A stretch of DNA of 64,000 nt, taken from Caulifigura coniformis (GTDB lineage: Bacteria; Planctomycetota; Planctomycetia; Planctomycetales; Planctomycetaceae). Made by a program: the position numbers and the translations under genes. The notes under the pieces were generated by a model that was not told the origin of the DNA, did not search any database, and worked only from the letters and a program-made list of their open reading frames with translations. Location of the stretch: contig NZ_CP036271.1 of NCBI RefSeq assembly GCF_007745175.1, positions 6,088,314-6,152,313 on the forward strand, in the 5' to 3' direction. Positions 1 to 9,189 of this stretch are shown here, in pieces. Each line of letters opens with the position of its first letter. Position 1 is the stretch's first letter.

Positions 1-264
1 AACTGAATACTCTCCAGGAGGAATTCCGGCGTCGTCCTGGCGCGAGCTGACAACCTGAAATTTGCCATCCGGCCCAGAGATGCCGATTGCTCCCAGCCCC
101 TGCGTCCCCTTGGCGGGAGTGAATACGACGCTGGCGCCTGCGAGCGGAGTCCCCTGGACGGTCAGAAGTCCGGTGATGGGGGCCCGTTCAAGTCCATCGT
201 GTTGACTGCAGCCGGCAATCAGTGCGAAGCACGCAACAATGGTCAGCGATTTGAGGCCGTTCAT
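1..264 (-). CDS. Small lipoprotein with carboxypeptidase-regulatory-like fold (partial)
   Basis: The reading frame is open from an ATG at 264 to the window edge, giving 88 residues; the C-terminus lies outside the window. The N-terminus is a lipoprotein signal: MNGLKSLTIVACFALIAGCS, with lipobox LIAGC. After it comes PITGLLTVQGTPLAGASVVF and later GPDGKFQVVS, the pattern of the beta-sandwich (transthyretin/carboxypeptidase regulatory-like) domain found in many small planctomycete lipoproteins. It lies directly downstream of a DUF1559 gene on the same strand, a pairing common in planctomycetes. Molecular function is unknown; an envelope location is inferred from the lipobox. Confidence 0.75.
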   Translation of the reverse strand, partial: MNGLKSLTIVACFALIAGCSQHDGLERAPITGLLTVQGTPLAGASVVFTPAKGTQGLGAIGISGPDGKFQVVSSRQDDAGIPPGEYSV

Positions 265-310
265 ACGGTGGGAACCAGCGGAATGTGTCAGGGAAGGAGA
301 AAATGGGGAA

Positions 311-343
311 CGCTCCACGGCGGGATTGATCCGCGGCGGAGCG
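311..343 (-). terminator. Hairpin between DUF1559 gene and lipoprotein gene
   Basis: CGCTCC (311-316) pairs with GGAGCG (338-343), with an inner GCGG/CCGC pair. There is no T-tract. It sits just past the DUF1559 stop, so it could be an attenuator or terminator. Weak evidence. Confidence 0.25.
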
Positions 344-367
344 TGCCGTCCAAGCTCGCACTGAGAG

Positions 368-1381
368 TCAGAACTCGCCGATTGTCTGGTTGTCACCGGC
401 GCGGCAAAGCCAGGTCAATGTCGAGACGTCGATATTCTCTGACAGGAATCGGACCGTGCCATCGCCCAGGACGACGTGAGCGCCGCCGGTGTGGAGGCTG
501 GCGCAGTTGTACCAGCTGGCGCGGCGACCTGGCGTCTTGTTGAGGGCGCTCGTGTTGTTGTTGTAGTTCCAGACGTTGATGCCAGTTGCAGGGAACGTCG
601 TGTTGAACCGTCCGACGGGATCGATACCAGTGGAGACCCATCCGCCGAAGAGCCAAGCGGATGTCCGCCCGTTGAAGGTGAGGAGGGTCTGCTCCGCCAT
701 GAGTATCGTGTTGCTCATTCCGTCGACTGCATCACGGAACCTGCAGTAGCTGTTCTCGCCAAACATATAGCGAGTGTCTGGCGTGCTTGTGCGGTGGTTG
801 TTGAAGCGACTGAGAGTTGCCGCTGGTGAACAGAAGTCGTATGAGGTCTTGGCGTAATTCAGCGTTGTGTCGACGCCGAGATCGGGGCTGTAAACCGCAG
901 CCGGGCCCTCCGTCGGCGGGCCGCTATCGGACGGGCAGAGGAAGGCCTGGAGGATCGTCGAGGAAAGCCTGGCGTGGCCGGACGCGATTGCGTCTGGCTT
1001 CGCAGTTGGCGAACCGTTCGTCACGTAGTTGCCGAAGGCCGAGCCCTGTTGGAGCTGGTTGTAAAGCGGCGACTGATCGATGAATGGCAAGAGAAGTGAG
1101 AGCCCGTGGCCGTTCCGGGTGATTGGATCGGGAAGGTTCGGCGCGGCGGCACTCTGGCAGTAGCCAAGGCTCATGCGGCCGGCGGGTACAGTGCCGTGGG
1201 TACTCTCGTAGTTGTGAATCGACAGTCCCAGCTGTTTCAGATTGTTCTTGCACTGGGTTCGCCGGGCAGCCTCGCGGGCCTGCTGGACGGCGGGGAGGAG
1301 AAGGGCGATCAGGATGGCGATGATCGCGATGACGACGAGCAGTTCGATCAACGTAAAGGCAGCACGATTCGCAGGTCGCAT
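368..1381 (-). CDS. DUF1559 prepilin-like secreted protein (H-X9-DG motif)
   Basis: 337 residues from the ATG at 1381, preceded by GAGGT at good spacing. The frame is open further upstream, but the type IV prepilin signal begins right after this [21 protein letters not shown], with Glu at +5 of the processed form, then the planctomycete-typical [20 protein letters not shown]. The C-terminus has the H-X9-DG signature ([12 protein letters not shown]) and ends in GEF. The family is hugely expanded in planctomycetes. Its members are expected to be processed by prepilin peptidase and exported as pseudopilins, but no exact function is established. It is followed on the same strand by a lipoprotein gene. 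Confidence 0.95.
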   Translation of the reverse strand: MRPANRAAFTLIELLVVIAIIAILIALLLPAVQQAREAARRTQCKNNLKQLGLSIHNYESTHGTVPAGRMSLGYCQSAAAPNLPDPITRNGHGLSLLLPFIDQSPLYNQLQQGSAFGNYVTNGSPTAKPDAIASGHARLSSTILQAFLCPSDSGPPTEGPAAVYSPDLGVDTTLNYAKTSYDFCSPAATLSRFNNHRTSTPDTRYMFGENSYCRFRDAVDGMSNTILMAEQTLLTFNGRTSAWLFGGWVSTGIDPVGRFNTTFPATGINVWNYNNNTSALNKTPGRRASWYNCASLHTGGAHVVLGDGTVRFLSENIDVSTLTWLCRAGDNQTIGEF

Positions 1382-1827
1382 AGTAGACCTCGTAGAGAAG
1401 GGAAGAACAGCTACCGAATGGCAAACTCCCCCGACAGCGATGGACGAATGTCCGATGCGGATTGGCACCCTCGACAATACCCGCTGGACGGTCGACTTCT
1501 ACTGGAGGAAAAACAAATGACTTGTGGTTTCTGGAAAAGCCCCACTTTTTTCAGGTGTCGCAATCACGACGCTCGGTGACGCGTTCCCTGCATCGAGTGG
1601 CTTCCGGGTGTGCGTAGAGAGAGCGCATCTGTGCACAACAACCCGGAATCGCAGGACACATGTTTCGGCAGCTAAACCGGGGCAACAGGCGTGATTTGGC
1701 TGTGAATGGGAACCGAGGACCCCGCTCCACTACCTCGTCAGCAATCGGCGGGCCAGCGGCGACGAGGGACCTGAAGTTCCGCGAGCGGCGCGTTGCGGAG
1801 CGCATTCAGAGAGACCGCCAGCGCAGC

Positions 1828-1921
1828 TCACTTTTTCAAGATGGGCCAATTCGCCGTTGGGTTGCGCCATTGCCGCAGAATGACTTGCGGAGACGAGAAG
1901 CGACCGACTGTGAAAAAGTGA
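1828..1921. repeat. 95-bp element with terminal inverted repeats, copy 1
   Basis: Begins TCACTTTTTC (1828-1837) and ends with the exact reverse complement GAAAAAGTGA (1912-1921). The 94-bp interior aligns along its length with copy 2 at 2230-2324, sharing blocks such as AAGATGGGCCAATTC, GTTGGGTTGCGCC and AATGACTTGCGG. Size, terminal inverted repeats and lack of coding suggest a MITE-like or REP-like structured repeat. Confidence 0.7.
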
Positions 1922-2229
1922 CTCGACCTGCCCCAATCCCCACTCGCCAACGCACTTCCGACTTCCGGGCCCTCCCGCGCAACCGCCCCCGTCATCATGG
2001 AGGACCTATGAACACAACCACCATCAATTTGTCGTCACACACCCGGGCCTGGCCAACTCCATGTCTGCATCACGCACGCTCTCCCGATCCCTCCGCTGAA
2101 CTTCCGCAGGAAAAGAGGGCGAGGAGTACAGTACCACCCACACAACGCGCCCTCCTCGCCCCCTCGGCGTCAAACACCTCCGCATTTTCCCAATCCCTGC
2201 CCGTGTCTGAGAGTTCCGAGCAAGGCTGG

Positions 2230-2324
2230 TCACTTCTTCAAGATGGGCCAATTCATCGTTGGGTTGCGCCGTTGTCGACAAATGACTTGCGGTGACGAGA
2301 GACAACCGAATTGTGAAAAAGTGA
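2230..2324. repeat. 95-bp element with terminal inverted repeats, copy 2
   Basis: Left end TCACTTCTTC (one mismatch to copy 1), right end GAAAAAGTGA. Here the stem extends further inward: CAATTC...GGTTG on the left against CAACCGAATTG on the right. The centre holds a TTGTCGACAA palindrome. Same orientation as copy 1, with starts 402 bp apart. Confidence 0.7.
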
Positions 2325-2447
2325 CTCGCCCTGGAGAGACCGCGAGATACCTTGAAACGCAGTCGCTGCGACCGCATGATCCTCAACTGCGTCAATGCCT
2401 CGCTCGGTCGTTGACTCCGTTGATCCCTTCTGTCGACTGAGGGCTGC

Positions 2448-5141
2448 GTGACTCGTCGTGATTCAATGTTCATTGCCGGCCGACCCGCGCTGCGGCTGGC
2501 CGTCTTGTTCGTCGTCGGCCTGGTTTCGACTGGAACCCCGCTGCGGGCTCAGGATCGCGACAGGCTGCTGCGGGAGACTGCGGCTGTGCGGGCGATGAGC
2601 GAGGCTGAGGTCATTGCGCTCGTTCCGAAGCAATCGGGGCTGCAATACGTCGATTGCCCGAACTGCGAGGCGGGCCGGCAGGAGCGGCAGCTGGTCTGGA
2701 CGCTGGAGCGGCCGGACGAGGTGTCATGTCAGTTCTGCAAGCATCGGTACCCGAGCGCGAAGTATCCGGACGACAAGTCAGTCGTCGTGAAGACACCGCT
2801 GGGGAATGAGGCGCGGTTTGACTACTGGGAGAATGAATCGGGTTACCGCCATTTCTTCAAGGCCCGGCGGGATGACGAAGTGCGGCGGTACCTGGCGTCG
2901 CAGGCGAGGGCGCTGGCGAATCTGTACAGCGTGACCAAGGACCGCGCTCATGCGCGACGGGCGGCGGTGATCCTGGACCGGTTTGCGCAGGTGTTTCCTG
3001 ACTGGTGCTACCACTTTGACTACCCGTTCCAGCAGAAGCAGATCTACGACGGCGACGTCTCGCCGGCGGAGTATCGATTGGGGTTTCGCACCGCGCGGTG
3101 GAACTGGTGGGCCTATGGCGACATTCCGACGGAACTGCTTCGGGCGTACGAGTTGATCCGTGAAAGCGGGGTGCTGGCGGAACTGTCGAAAGAGCAGGGG
3201 GTCGACGTCGTCGCGCGGATCGAGAATGACCTGCTGCGCAACGCGAGTGAGCAGGTCGTCAACAACCGGGATGAACTCAGCAACATGAGCCCGGGGATGT
3301 GGAGCGACCTGGTTCGAGTCGGACAGACGCTGAAGGAGCCTCGCTACGTTCACGAAGTGGTTCGCCGGTACCGGCATCTCATTGCGACGAAGTTTTTCTA
3401 CGACGGGACCTGGTACGAAGGGGCCCCGAGCTACGGGCAGCAGACGGTGAACGCGCTGCAGGGATTCGCGCGGACGGTGCGAGGCTACAGCGATCCACCG
3501 GGATTCGTGGATGCGGTCGATCAAACCCGATTCGATAATCTGAATCTGGAAGACGAGACGCCACAGCTTGCCCGGGCGCGCTACCTGCTCAACCGCCTGA
3601 AGTTTCCGAACGGGCGTGCGGTTCCGGTGCACGATACGTGGGCGAACGACCGGAGCCGACAGGGATTGATGCCGCCGGCGTCGTACGTGTTGCCGGCTCT
3701 CGGGCATGCGTGCCTCACGAGTGGACCGGCCGAGACTCCGACGGAGTGGCATCTGACGTGGTCGGGCGGCTATGGGCATTCCCATGCGGATGTACTGGGG
3801 CTGCTGCTGTTCTCCGGCAACCGGGAAACGCTGTCTGACCTTGGCTACACGCATACGGCGTATCGCGCCTGGACGATTGCGTCGGCGGCTCACAATCTCG
3901 TCGTCATTGACGGCAAGAGCCAGGCATCAGGTTCGCAGCGGTCGCCGACGGACGGTTCGCTGCTGACGCTGGATACGCGGCATCCGCAGGTGCAGGTGGT
4001 CCGTGTGGATGGAGGGCGGGGCTATCCGAAGGTTGGCGGGAAGTACGAACGGACACTTGTTTCGGTTGATGCCGGCGCGGGCGTGCGCTATGCCGTGGAT
4101 GTGTTCGATGTCGCGGGGGGCAACGTTCACGACTACTTCCTGCATGGCGACGCCGACTCGGCGGGGTCGATTCGTATATCCGGCGTCGACCTGAAGGAGC
4201 GAGGTTCGTTGTTGCCCGAAGGGCAGAAATGGAAAGCCCCGACCAACGAGGGGCAGTCGGGGCGTGCGTATGAGCCGTATGACGCTTACGGGTTTCTTCA
4301 GAAGCTGCAGTCGGGCCTCGTCGATCCGGGCCGGCCGCCGGTTGTCGAGTTCAGAGTGGGTGATCAACCGACCGTTCGCGTCACTTTGCTGGCCGAACCG
4401 GGTTCTGAGCTGGTGGTCGGCGAGAATCCGGCAATTCGCGGGGCGGACGAGGATGATGCGCAGCTCGGCAAATTCTCTCGGCCATTCATGATGCTGCGTC
4501 ATGGAGCGATGGGCGGAGCGAGTCGGTTTGTGGCCGTGCTGGAGCCGACGGCGGGCCCGGGGATGATCAAGTCGGTCAGGCGGTTCGAGCCCCGGCCGGG
4601 CGTCCTTGTGCTGGACGTTGAGGCGGGCTCTACGCGGCAGGTGATCGTGATCGGGGCGCCTGTGGAGACGGAGATTATGACAGGGGCGATTCCAGCCGGG
4701 CGTGTCACCTTCCGCGGGGACGTGGGCGTGCTGACAGCGGACGAGAAGGGAATGGCGTTCGCGTATTCGCTGGGCGAGGGGGGATGGAACATCGAGAACC
4801 GGCGGATCGAATCGCCTGCTCCGGAGAAGGGGCTCCTGGTGCGGATCGAGGACGATGCGATCGTGGTGAATGGAGTCGCGACGGCGCCGCTTCCCAATGA
4901 TGTGATCCGCCTGGTGACGGAAGATGGCTGGGTCTATCCGTTCACGGTCGTGTCGACGGAACCAGCCGGCGACTCGCTGCGAATTCGAGTGCTGGAGACG
5001 ACAGCGATGGAACTGGACACCGCCAAGAAGACATTTGAGCTGAAGTGCTTCCCAGGGCGGATGCATCAGGGGGCGGTTTCGGTGGAATGGCTGGCGAGCC
5101 AGCTTGATGATCTGAGCGAGACGAAGAAGGAGCCCAACTGA
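2448..5141 (+). CDS. Heparinase II/III-family polysaccharide lyase, exported
   Basis: 897 residues if started at GTG 2448, which has GAGGG upstream; ATG 2466 is the alternative and places the signal peptide (LRLAVLFVVGLVSTGTPLRAQ) closer to the N-terminus. Residues 70-97 hold two CxxC pairs (C70, C73, C94, C97), probably a small zinc site. An alpha-helical region rich in Trp/Tyr follows, then at about 443 GHSHADVLGLLLF, the heparinase II/III C-terminal-domain motif with the HxHAD core. Such enzymes cleave uronic-acid polysaccharides by beta-elimination; the substrate cannot be told from sequence. The stop overlaps the next start (TGATG at 5139-5143), so it is translationally coupled to two amidohydrolase-like genes. 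Confidence 0.8.
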   Translation: MTRRDSMFIAGRPALRLAVLFVVGLVSTGTPLRAQDRDRLLRETAAVRAMSEAEVIALVPKQSGLQYVDCPNCEAGRQERQLVWTLERPDEVSCQFCKHRYPSAKYPDDKSVVVKTPLGNEARFDYWENESGYRHFFKARRDDEVRRYLASQARALANLYSVTKDRAHARRAAVILDRFAQVFPDWCYHFDYPFQQKQIYDGDVSPAEYRLGFRTARWNWWAYGDIPTELLRAYELIRESGVLAELSKEQGVDVVARIENDLLRNASEQVVNNRDELSNMSPGMWSDLVRVGQTLKEPRYVHEVVRRYRHLIATKFFYDGTWYEGAPSYGQQTVNALQGFARTVRGYSDPPGFVDAVDQTRFDNLNLEDETPQLARARYLLNRLKFPNGRAVPVHDTWANDRSRQGLMPPASYVLPALGHACLTSGPAETPTEWHLTWSGGYGHSHADVLGLLLFSGNRETLSDLGYTHTAYRAWTIASAAHNLVVIDGKSQASGSQRSPTDGSLLTLDTRHPQVQVVRVDGGRGYPKVGGKYERTLVSVDAGAGVRYAVDVFDVAGGNVHDYFLHGDADSAGSIRISGVDLKERGSLLPEGQKWKAPTNEGQSGRAYEPYDAYGFLQKLQSGLVDPGRPPVVEFRVGDQPTVRVTLLAEPGSELVVGENPAIRGADEDDAQLGKFSRPFMMLRHGAMGGASRFVAVLEPTAGPGMIKSVRRFEPRPGVLVLDVEAGSTRQVIVIGAPVETEIMTGAIPAGRVTFRGDVGVLTADEKGMAFAYSLGEGGWNIENRRIESPAPEKGLLVRIEDDAIVVNGVATAPLPNDVIRLVTEDGWVYPFTVVSTEPAGDSLRIRVLETTAMELDTAKKTFELKCFPGRMHQGAVSVEWLASQLDDLSETKKEPN

Positions 5142-6085
5142 TGCCCGTGGTTTCGCGACGAAGGTTTCTTTCGACAACGGCGGGGCTGGGGGCCGGACTG
5201 GGGGCGGTGGCAGCGGCCGGTGGTGGTGCATTGGCCGCGCAGGTCGAGAAGTCGGCGAAGGAATCGTCGTCGGACCTGCGTGGTCTGCCGGCCGGCTGGC
5301 GGACGATGAAGAAGCTGGATGCTCACAACCATGTGATGCAGGGCGTTCACAAACCGGGGGCCGACTGGTCTGCGGTGGAACGGACCGTTGAGGCCGCGAA
5401 GATCCTGGGGATCGACACGCTGTACTGCTCGCGGCCGCTGACGGGCGGTGTGATGGCGTCGATCGAGGCGGTCCGCGATGCGAACGATTCGGTTCTGGCG
5501 GCGATGAAACGGTATCCGGACGTGATCGCGGGATACTGCTTTGTTCAACCGGGGAACGGAAAGGATGCGCTGGAGGAAATCGACCGCTGCATCGATGCGG
5601 GGATGATCGGCATCAAACTGTACAACCAGTTCAAGTACTCGGATCCGGCAGTCTTCCCGGTCGCAGAGAAGTGCATCGAGCTGAAGATTCCGTTCCTGGG
5701 ACATTCCGCGTACCTGACCGACCCGAAGACAAAGGAGGCCCAGCCGCGGACTTCGAACGCGCGGGATTTCGGAGAACTGGCGACGCGTTATCCGGAACTC
5801 CTCCTGATCCTGGGGCACATCAACGGCGGTGGCGACTGGGAATGGGCCATCCGGACACTGCGGGATTTCCCGACGGTGTATCTCGACACGAGCGGCAGCG
5901 TGCTGGAAGACGACACCATCGACCTGTGCGTTCGGGAACTGGGGCATCGCCGGCTGCTGTTCGCGACGGACCTGACCATGGAAGGGGGCGTCGGAAAGAT
6001 TCTGGGGGCGAAACTGACGCCCGAGCAGCGCGAAGACATCTTCTGGCGAAACTTCCAGGGCATCCTCGACCGGCGGCCGAAATGA
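5141..6085 (+). CDS. Exported amidohydrolase-2 family protein (metal site intact)
   Basis: 314 residues. A twin-arginine signal begins the protein (VSRRRFLSTTAGLGAGLGA). The mature part is an amidohydrolase_2 TIM barrel (ACMSD/TIM-barrel hydrolase superfamily). KLDAHNHV supplies the HxH pair (H62, H64), IPFLGHSA and LILGHING supply further histidines, and LLFATDLTM supplies the final Asp. The start overlaps the stop of the upstream lyase gene by one base, and the stop overlaps the next start (ATGA at 6082-6085). The context suggests processing of a product of the upstream lyase, but that is inference; no substrate can be assigned. Confidence 0.85.
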   Translation: MPVVSRRRFLSTTAGLGAGLGAVAAAGGGALAAQVEKSAKESSSDLRGLPAGWRTMKKLDAHNHVMQGVHKPGADWSAVERTVEAAKILGIDTLYCSRPLTGGVMASIEAVRDANDSVLAAMKRYPDVIAGYCFVQPGNGKDALEEIDRCIDAGMIGIKLYNQFKYSDPAVFPVAEKCIELKIPFLGHSAYLTDPKTKEAQPRTSNARDFGELATRYPELLLILGHINGGGDWEWAIRTLRDFPTVYLDTSGSVLEDDTIDLCVRELGHRRLLFATDLTMEGGVGKILGAKLTPEQREDIFWRNFQGILDRRPK

Positions 6086-6873
6086 TTGTTGATCTGAACA
6101 CGTTCCTTGGGCATTACCCGTTCCGCCGGCTCCGGTTCACCACCGCGGGCGACATGGTGGCCCATCTGGATGCGCATGGCATTGAGGCGGCCCTGGTCTC
6201 GCCGACTCATGCGTTTTTCTACCGTGACGCGCATCGCGGGAACGAAGAACTGCTCGAAGCGGTGGGCCCGTTTCCGGGGCGGCTGTTTGCCGTCGGGATG
6301 GTCAACCCGGCCTATGCAGGCTGGGAGCGGGATCTGCGGTGGCTGGCCGAGCAGGGCCGCGTGAAGGCCATCGCACTGGCGCCCGAGCATCATGCCTATC
6401 GCCTTGCGGACGACCGCGGGCAGGCGGCGTTGCAACAGATCGCCGAGCTGAAACTTCCGGTCGTCCTGACGCAGCGTCTTGAGGATCGCCGGCAGCGTCA
6501 TCATTGGGACATTGCTGACGACCTGAAGGTCGACGATGTGGTGACGGCCGCGAACGTCCCGACGCTGCGGCTGGTTCTCCTGAACTGGTTGGGCCTGCCG
6601 GCGGACAAGCTGCTTGCGGCCGGTCTCCGCGGCCGCTGCCTGATCGATTTCGCGCGGATGAGCGTGGTGATGAGCAAGGATGTCCCAAAGCTCATCGAGG
6701 CCCTGGGGCCGGAATCGATCGGATTCGGAAGCCACATGCCGTTCGACTACACGGCCGCCGCGCTGGTGAAGCAGTCGAACGTTCTGGAGGTGCTGCCGGA
6801 CGTCGCCGAACAGATCGCGTGGAAGAACGCGGATCGATTCCTGGGGCTGGGACTGTCCGACGGGGGACGATGA
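6082..6873 (+). CDS. Amidohydrolase-2-like protein lacking canonical metal ligands
   Basis: 263 residues from the ATG at 6082, which overlaps the previous stop as ATGA; the frame is open upstream but this start is set by coupling. The fold is amidohydrolase_2-like: MIVDLNTFLGHYPFRRL at the N-terminus, VSPTHAFFY, VDDVVTAANVPTLRLVLLNW, then IGFGSHMPFDYTAAAL. The usual N-terminal DxHxH is replaced by DLNTF, and the C-terminal catalytic Asp (…SD/TD) by GSH. It has no signal peptide, unlike its partner. Either it is a catalytically different relative or a non-enzymatic subunit. Confidence 0.75.
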   Translation: MIVDLNTFLGHYPFRRLRFTTAGDMVAHLDAHGIEAALVSPTHAFFYRDAHRGNEELLEAVGPFPGRLFAVGMVNPAYAGWERDLRWLAEQGRVKAIALAPEHHAYRLADDRGQAALQQIAELKLPVVLTQRLEDRRQRHHWDIADDLKVDDVVTAANVPTLRLVLLNWLGLPADKLLAAGLRGRCLIDFARMSVVMSKDVPKLIEALGPESIGFGSHMPFDYTAAALVKQSNVLEVLPDVAEQIAWKNADRFLGLGLSDGGR

Positions 6874-6923
6874 GCGGGCGGTGAGGGATGCCCTTGAACG
6901 GTGTGAGAGGCCCCGCAAGGTGA

Positions 6924-6953
6924 TTGACGACTTTTCGCCGTCGGGCCTATAGT
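6924..6953 (+). promoter_or_regulatory. Sigma70-type promoter for the metal-efflux operon
   Basis: TTGACG (6924-6929) and TATAGT (6948-6953) are separated by 18 bp, close to the vegetative consensus. The box lies 37 bp before the ATG at 6990, after the upstream operon ends at 6873. Confidence 0.55.
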
Positions 6954-6989
6954 TGCCGGTCTTGAGTGAACGAATGCGGCAGCGGCGCC

Positions 6990-7490
6990 ATGACTCAGCG
7001 GACCAGAAAACGAATCTCCGAACGAAGGGCCTTGCGGTCCTCGATCGGTCGTTTGTTCGTCCTGGCCCTGTTGTGGCAGGGACCGGTGCCGGTCTTTCAT
7101 TCGCACGCGGCCTTCAGCGATCCGCACAAGCTGGCTGATCATCTTTGTCGCTGCCATTGCGGGGACGCTCGGACGCTTTCGGAGATCGCGCAGCTTCCGG
7201 CGCATGTCCATTTCCTGCCCCGACAGGGAACGGGCGACGAGATTCCGAGTGACCCGGCTGGATCGTCGGCCGCGGGGGGCGCGTGTTTCCTCGCCGTGGG
7301 CGGACAGACGGCCCTGGATGGGGCGCTCGACTGGCATCTCCGCGGAGAGGCTTCCGGTGGGGATATTGTTTCTGAGCCGGCCGTTGCGTCCGCGGTCTGT
7401 CCTGTGATCTTCGATCATGGCGGCGCGTTCCTGACGGACTACGCCACGCACCTGGCACTTCCGGTGCGCCTGGGCGTTCTTCGCTGCTAG
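6990..7490 (+). CDS. Small exported Cys/His-rich protein of efflux operon
   Basis: 166 residues from ATG 6990; a GTG at 6966 is an alternative start, and neither has a clear ribosome-binding site. A basic N-terminus precedes a hydrophobic segment (IGRLFVLALLWQGPVPVF), so export or membrane anchoring is likely. Clustered possible metal ligands follow: FHSHA, DHLCRCHCGD and AHVHF. No named family is recognised. It is the first gene of an operon with an RND adaptor, a CusA/CzcA-type pump and a TolC-type protein, so a periplasmic metal-binding or sensing role is a reasonable inference, not shown. Confidence 0.65.
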   Translation: MTQRTRKRISERRALRSSIGRLFVLALLWQGPVPVFHSHAAFSDPHKLADHLCRCHCGDARTLSEIAQLPAHVHFLPRQGTGDEIPSDPAGSSAAGGACFLAVGGQTALDGALDWHLRGEASGGDIVSEPAVASAVCPVIFDHGGAFLTDYATHLALPVRLGVLRC

Positions 7491-7604
7491 GTGTCGAGGG
7501 GGCGAACTCCGGTTCGCTGCTCCACCGCGTCTGCCCTGGTCCGCTCCGTCGTTGTTTTTAGACGGCAGCCTTCTTTCACACGACATCTCTCCGTGGGAGC
7601 CGCC

Positions 7605-9137
7605 ATGCCGGTTTCACCTGCCCCGTCACGCTCAGTTCCTGTTTCACGAGTCCGCAGCTTTCTGGTGGGAAGCCTGTTTGTCGCAGCCGTTCTTGCGGTG
7701 ATGACTGTGATCGGCCTCAAGAGCGATTCGACGAATCGTCTGGCGGCCGGAAGCAGTGCCGCGCCGAAAGCGGAAGAGCCGCGAACGGCGCCCGTCCGGC
7801 CGGAGCAGGACCGTGAGGGGGTGCTCCGTTTTCCGGAGGAGGGCTGGACGGGGGCGGGGATCGAACTGGGCGAAGTCGTCCAGGAGCCGCTCCGGGACGT
7901 CGCACGGGTGACGGGCAAGGTCACCCTGAACGAAGACCGCGTGGCCCACATTTCGCCGCTTGTCGCCGGCCGAGTCGAGAAAGTTCACGTTCCGCTGGGG
8001 CAGCATGTCCGGGCGGGCGATGTACTCGTCACGGTGGAGAGCCCGGAGATCGGCAATGCCAAGCTGGGTCTGTATCGGAACCGGCTGCTCAACCAGTTTG
8101 CGCGTGTGAAGGATGAGTGGACGCAGGACGTTTCGCGGAACACTCATGAGCTCGTGGAGTCGCTCCGCGGGAATCCGAGCATGGACGACCTGTCGTCGGG
8201 ATTCCGGGAGAAGAAGCTCGGAAAGAATCGTGAACAGTTGATCGCGGCGTACACCAACCTGAGGAAGGCCCGTGTCGACCGGGACCGACTGGAGACCCTG
8301 TCACAGCAAGGGATCACTCCCGGCAAGGAACTGATCGCGGCGAAGGCCGTCCACGATGCCGAGCTGGCGAGCTTCCAGGCGATACTGGAAACCATCGACC
8401 AGGAAGAACACTACAACGCACTGCTGTCGACGCATGCCCGGCAGGAAGCGGAAACTCGCGTGGCCGTCGATGAGGCGTCGCTCAAGCTCCTCGGATTTCA
8501 GCAGTCGGACCTCGATTCGGTCGATCCGGTGAAGGAAGGCAAGGACCTGTCGCGTTATCAGATCGTGGCGCCGTTCGATGGGACGATCATCGCCAAGGAC
8601 GTGGCGCTCCTGGAACGGGTCACGCCGGAACATGAAGTGATGACTGTCGCGGACCTGTCGACGGTGTGGATCAAAGTCGACGTGTTCGAGCAGCACCTGG
8701 CGCTTCTTTCCGCGCTGGAGGGAGGGGCGATCGAGATCACTGCGGCCGCGTGGCCCGGGGAGACGTTCCAGGCACGCGTGTTCCACACCGGGGAGATCGT
8801 GGATGAGGCATCCCGGACGATTGGAATGCGGGCGATGGCCGACAATCGGGACGGCCGCCTGAAGCCGGGCATGTTTGTCGAAGTGGCCCTTCCGGGGACG
8901 TCGAACATGGCGTCGGCAGTCGTGCCGGCCTCGGCGCTCCTGGAACACCAGGGGAAGTCGCTCGTGTTCGTCCACCTGGGCGGTGATCGCTTTGACGTGC
9001 GCGAAGTCCGTCTCGGGCGGGGGCAGGGGGACCGTCGCGAGGTGGTGGCGGGCCTGAAGGAGGGAGACAAGGTCGTGGTCAAAGGAGGCTTCGCGCTGAA
9101 GTCGCGCATGCTGGCCGATCTCCTGAGCGGCGATTGA
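7605..9137 (+). CDS. RND efflux periplasmic adaptor, CusB/CzcB type
   Basis: 510 residues from the ATG at 7605, preceded by GGGAG at 5-nt spacing. The frame is open back to 7491, but the upstream residues look non-coding. An N-terminal hydrophobic segment (FLVGSLFVAAVLAVMTVIGL) anchors the protein. ISPLVAGRVEKVHVPLGQHV with LVTVESPEI is the biotinyl-lipoyl-like half-motif. A long helical hairpin (about residues 150-300) follows, then YQIVAPFDGTIIAKDVALLE and the beta-barrel with PGMFVEVALPG. It links the inner-membrane pump (9190) to the outer-membrane channel (12548). The long hairpin and the partner genes point to metal rather than drug efflux. Confidence 0.9.
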   Translation: MPVSPAPSRSVPVSRVRSFLVGSLFVAAVLAVMTVIGLKSDSTNRLAAGSSAAPKAEEPRTAPVRPEQDREGVLRFPEEGWTGAGIELGEVVQEPLRDVARVTGKVTLNEDRVAHISPLVAGRVEKVHVPLGQHVRAGDVLVTVESPEIGNAKLGLYRNRLLNQFARVKDEWTQDVSRNTHELVESLRGNPSMDDLSSGFREKKLGKNREQLIAAYTNLRKARVDRDRLETLSQQGITPGKELIAAKAVHDAELASFQAILETIDQEEHYNALLSTHARQEAETRVAVDEASLKLLGFQQSDLDSVDPVKEGKDLSRYQIVAPFDGTIIAKDVALLERVTPEHEVMTVADLSTVWIKVDVFEQHLALLSALEGGAIEITAAAWPGETFQARVFHTGEIVDEASRTIGMRAMADNRDGRLKPGMFVEVALPGTSNMASAVVPASALLEHQGKSLVFVHLGGDRFDVREVRLGRGQGDRREVVAGLKEGDKVVVKGGFALKSRMLADLLSGD

Positions 9138-9189
9138 TCGCTTCGGGCGATACGGCTTTCTTTCTCTTCCTCAAGACGGATTCTGCGAC

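Larger units (their letters stand above)
1382..2447. other. Long non-coding interval with repeats
   Basis: No convincing gene lies in this ~1.07-kb stretch; its open frames have no start context or recognisable domain. It holds a possible hairpin at 1531-1554 (CTGGAAAAG / CTTTTTTCAG, one bulge) and the two repeat copies listed separately. The sequence between the copies (about 1922-2229) shows nothing recognisable. Confidence 0.6.

Noticed and set aside
1660-2440. Open frames spanning the two 95-bp repeats, giving similar peptides from each copy
   Set aside because: The similarity comes from the DNA repeat itself; there is no start context, domain or codon pattern of a gene.
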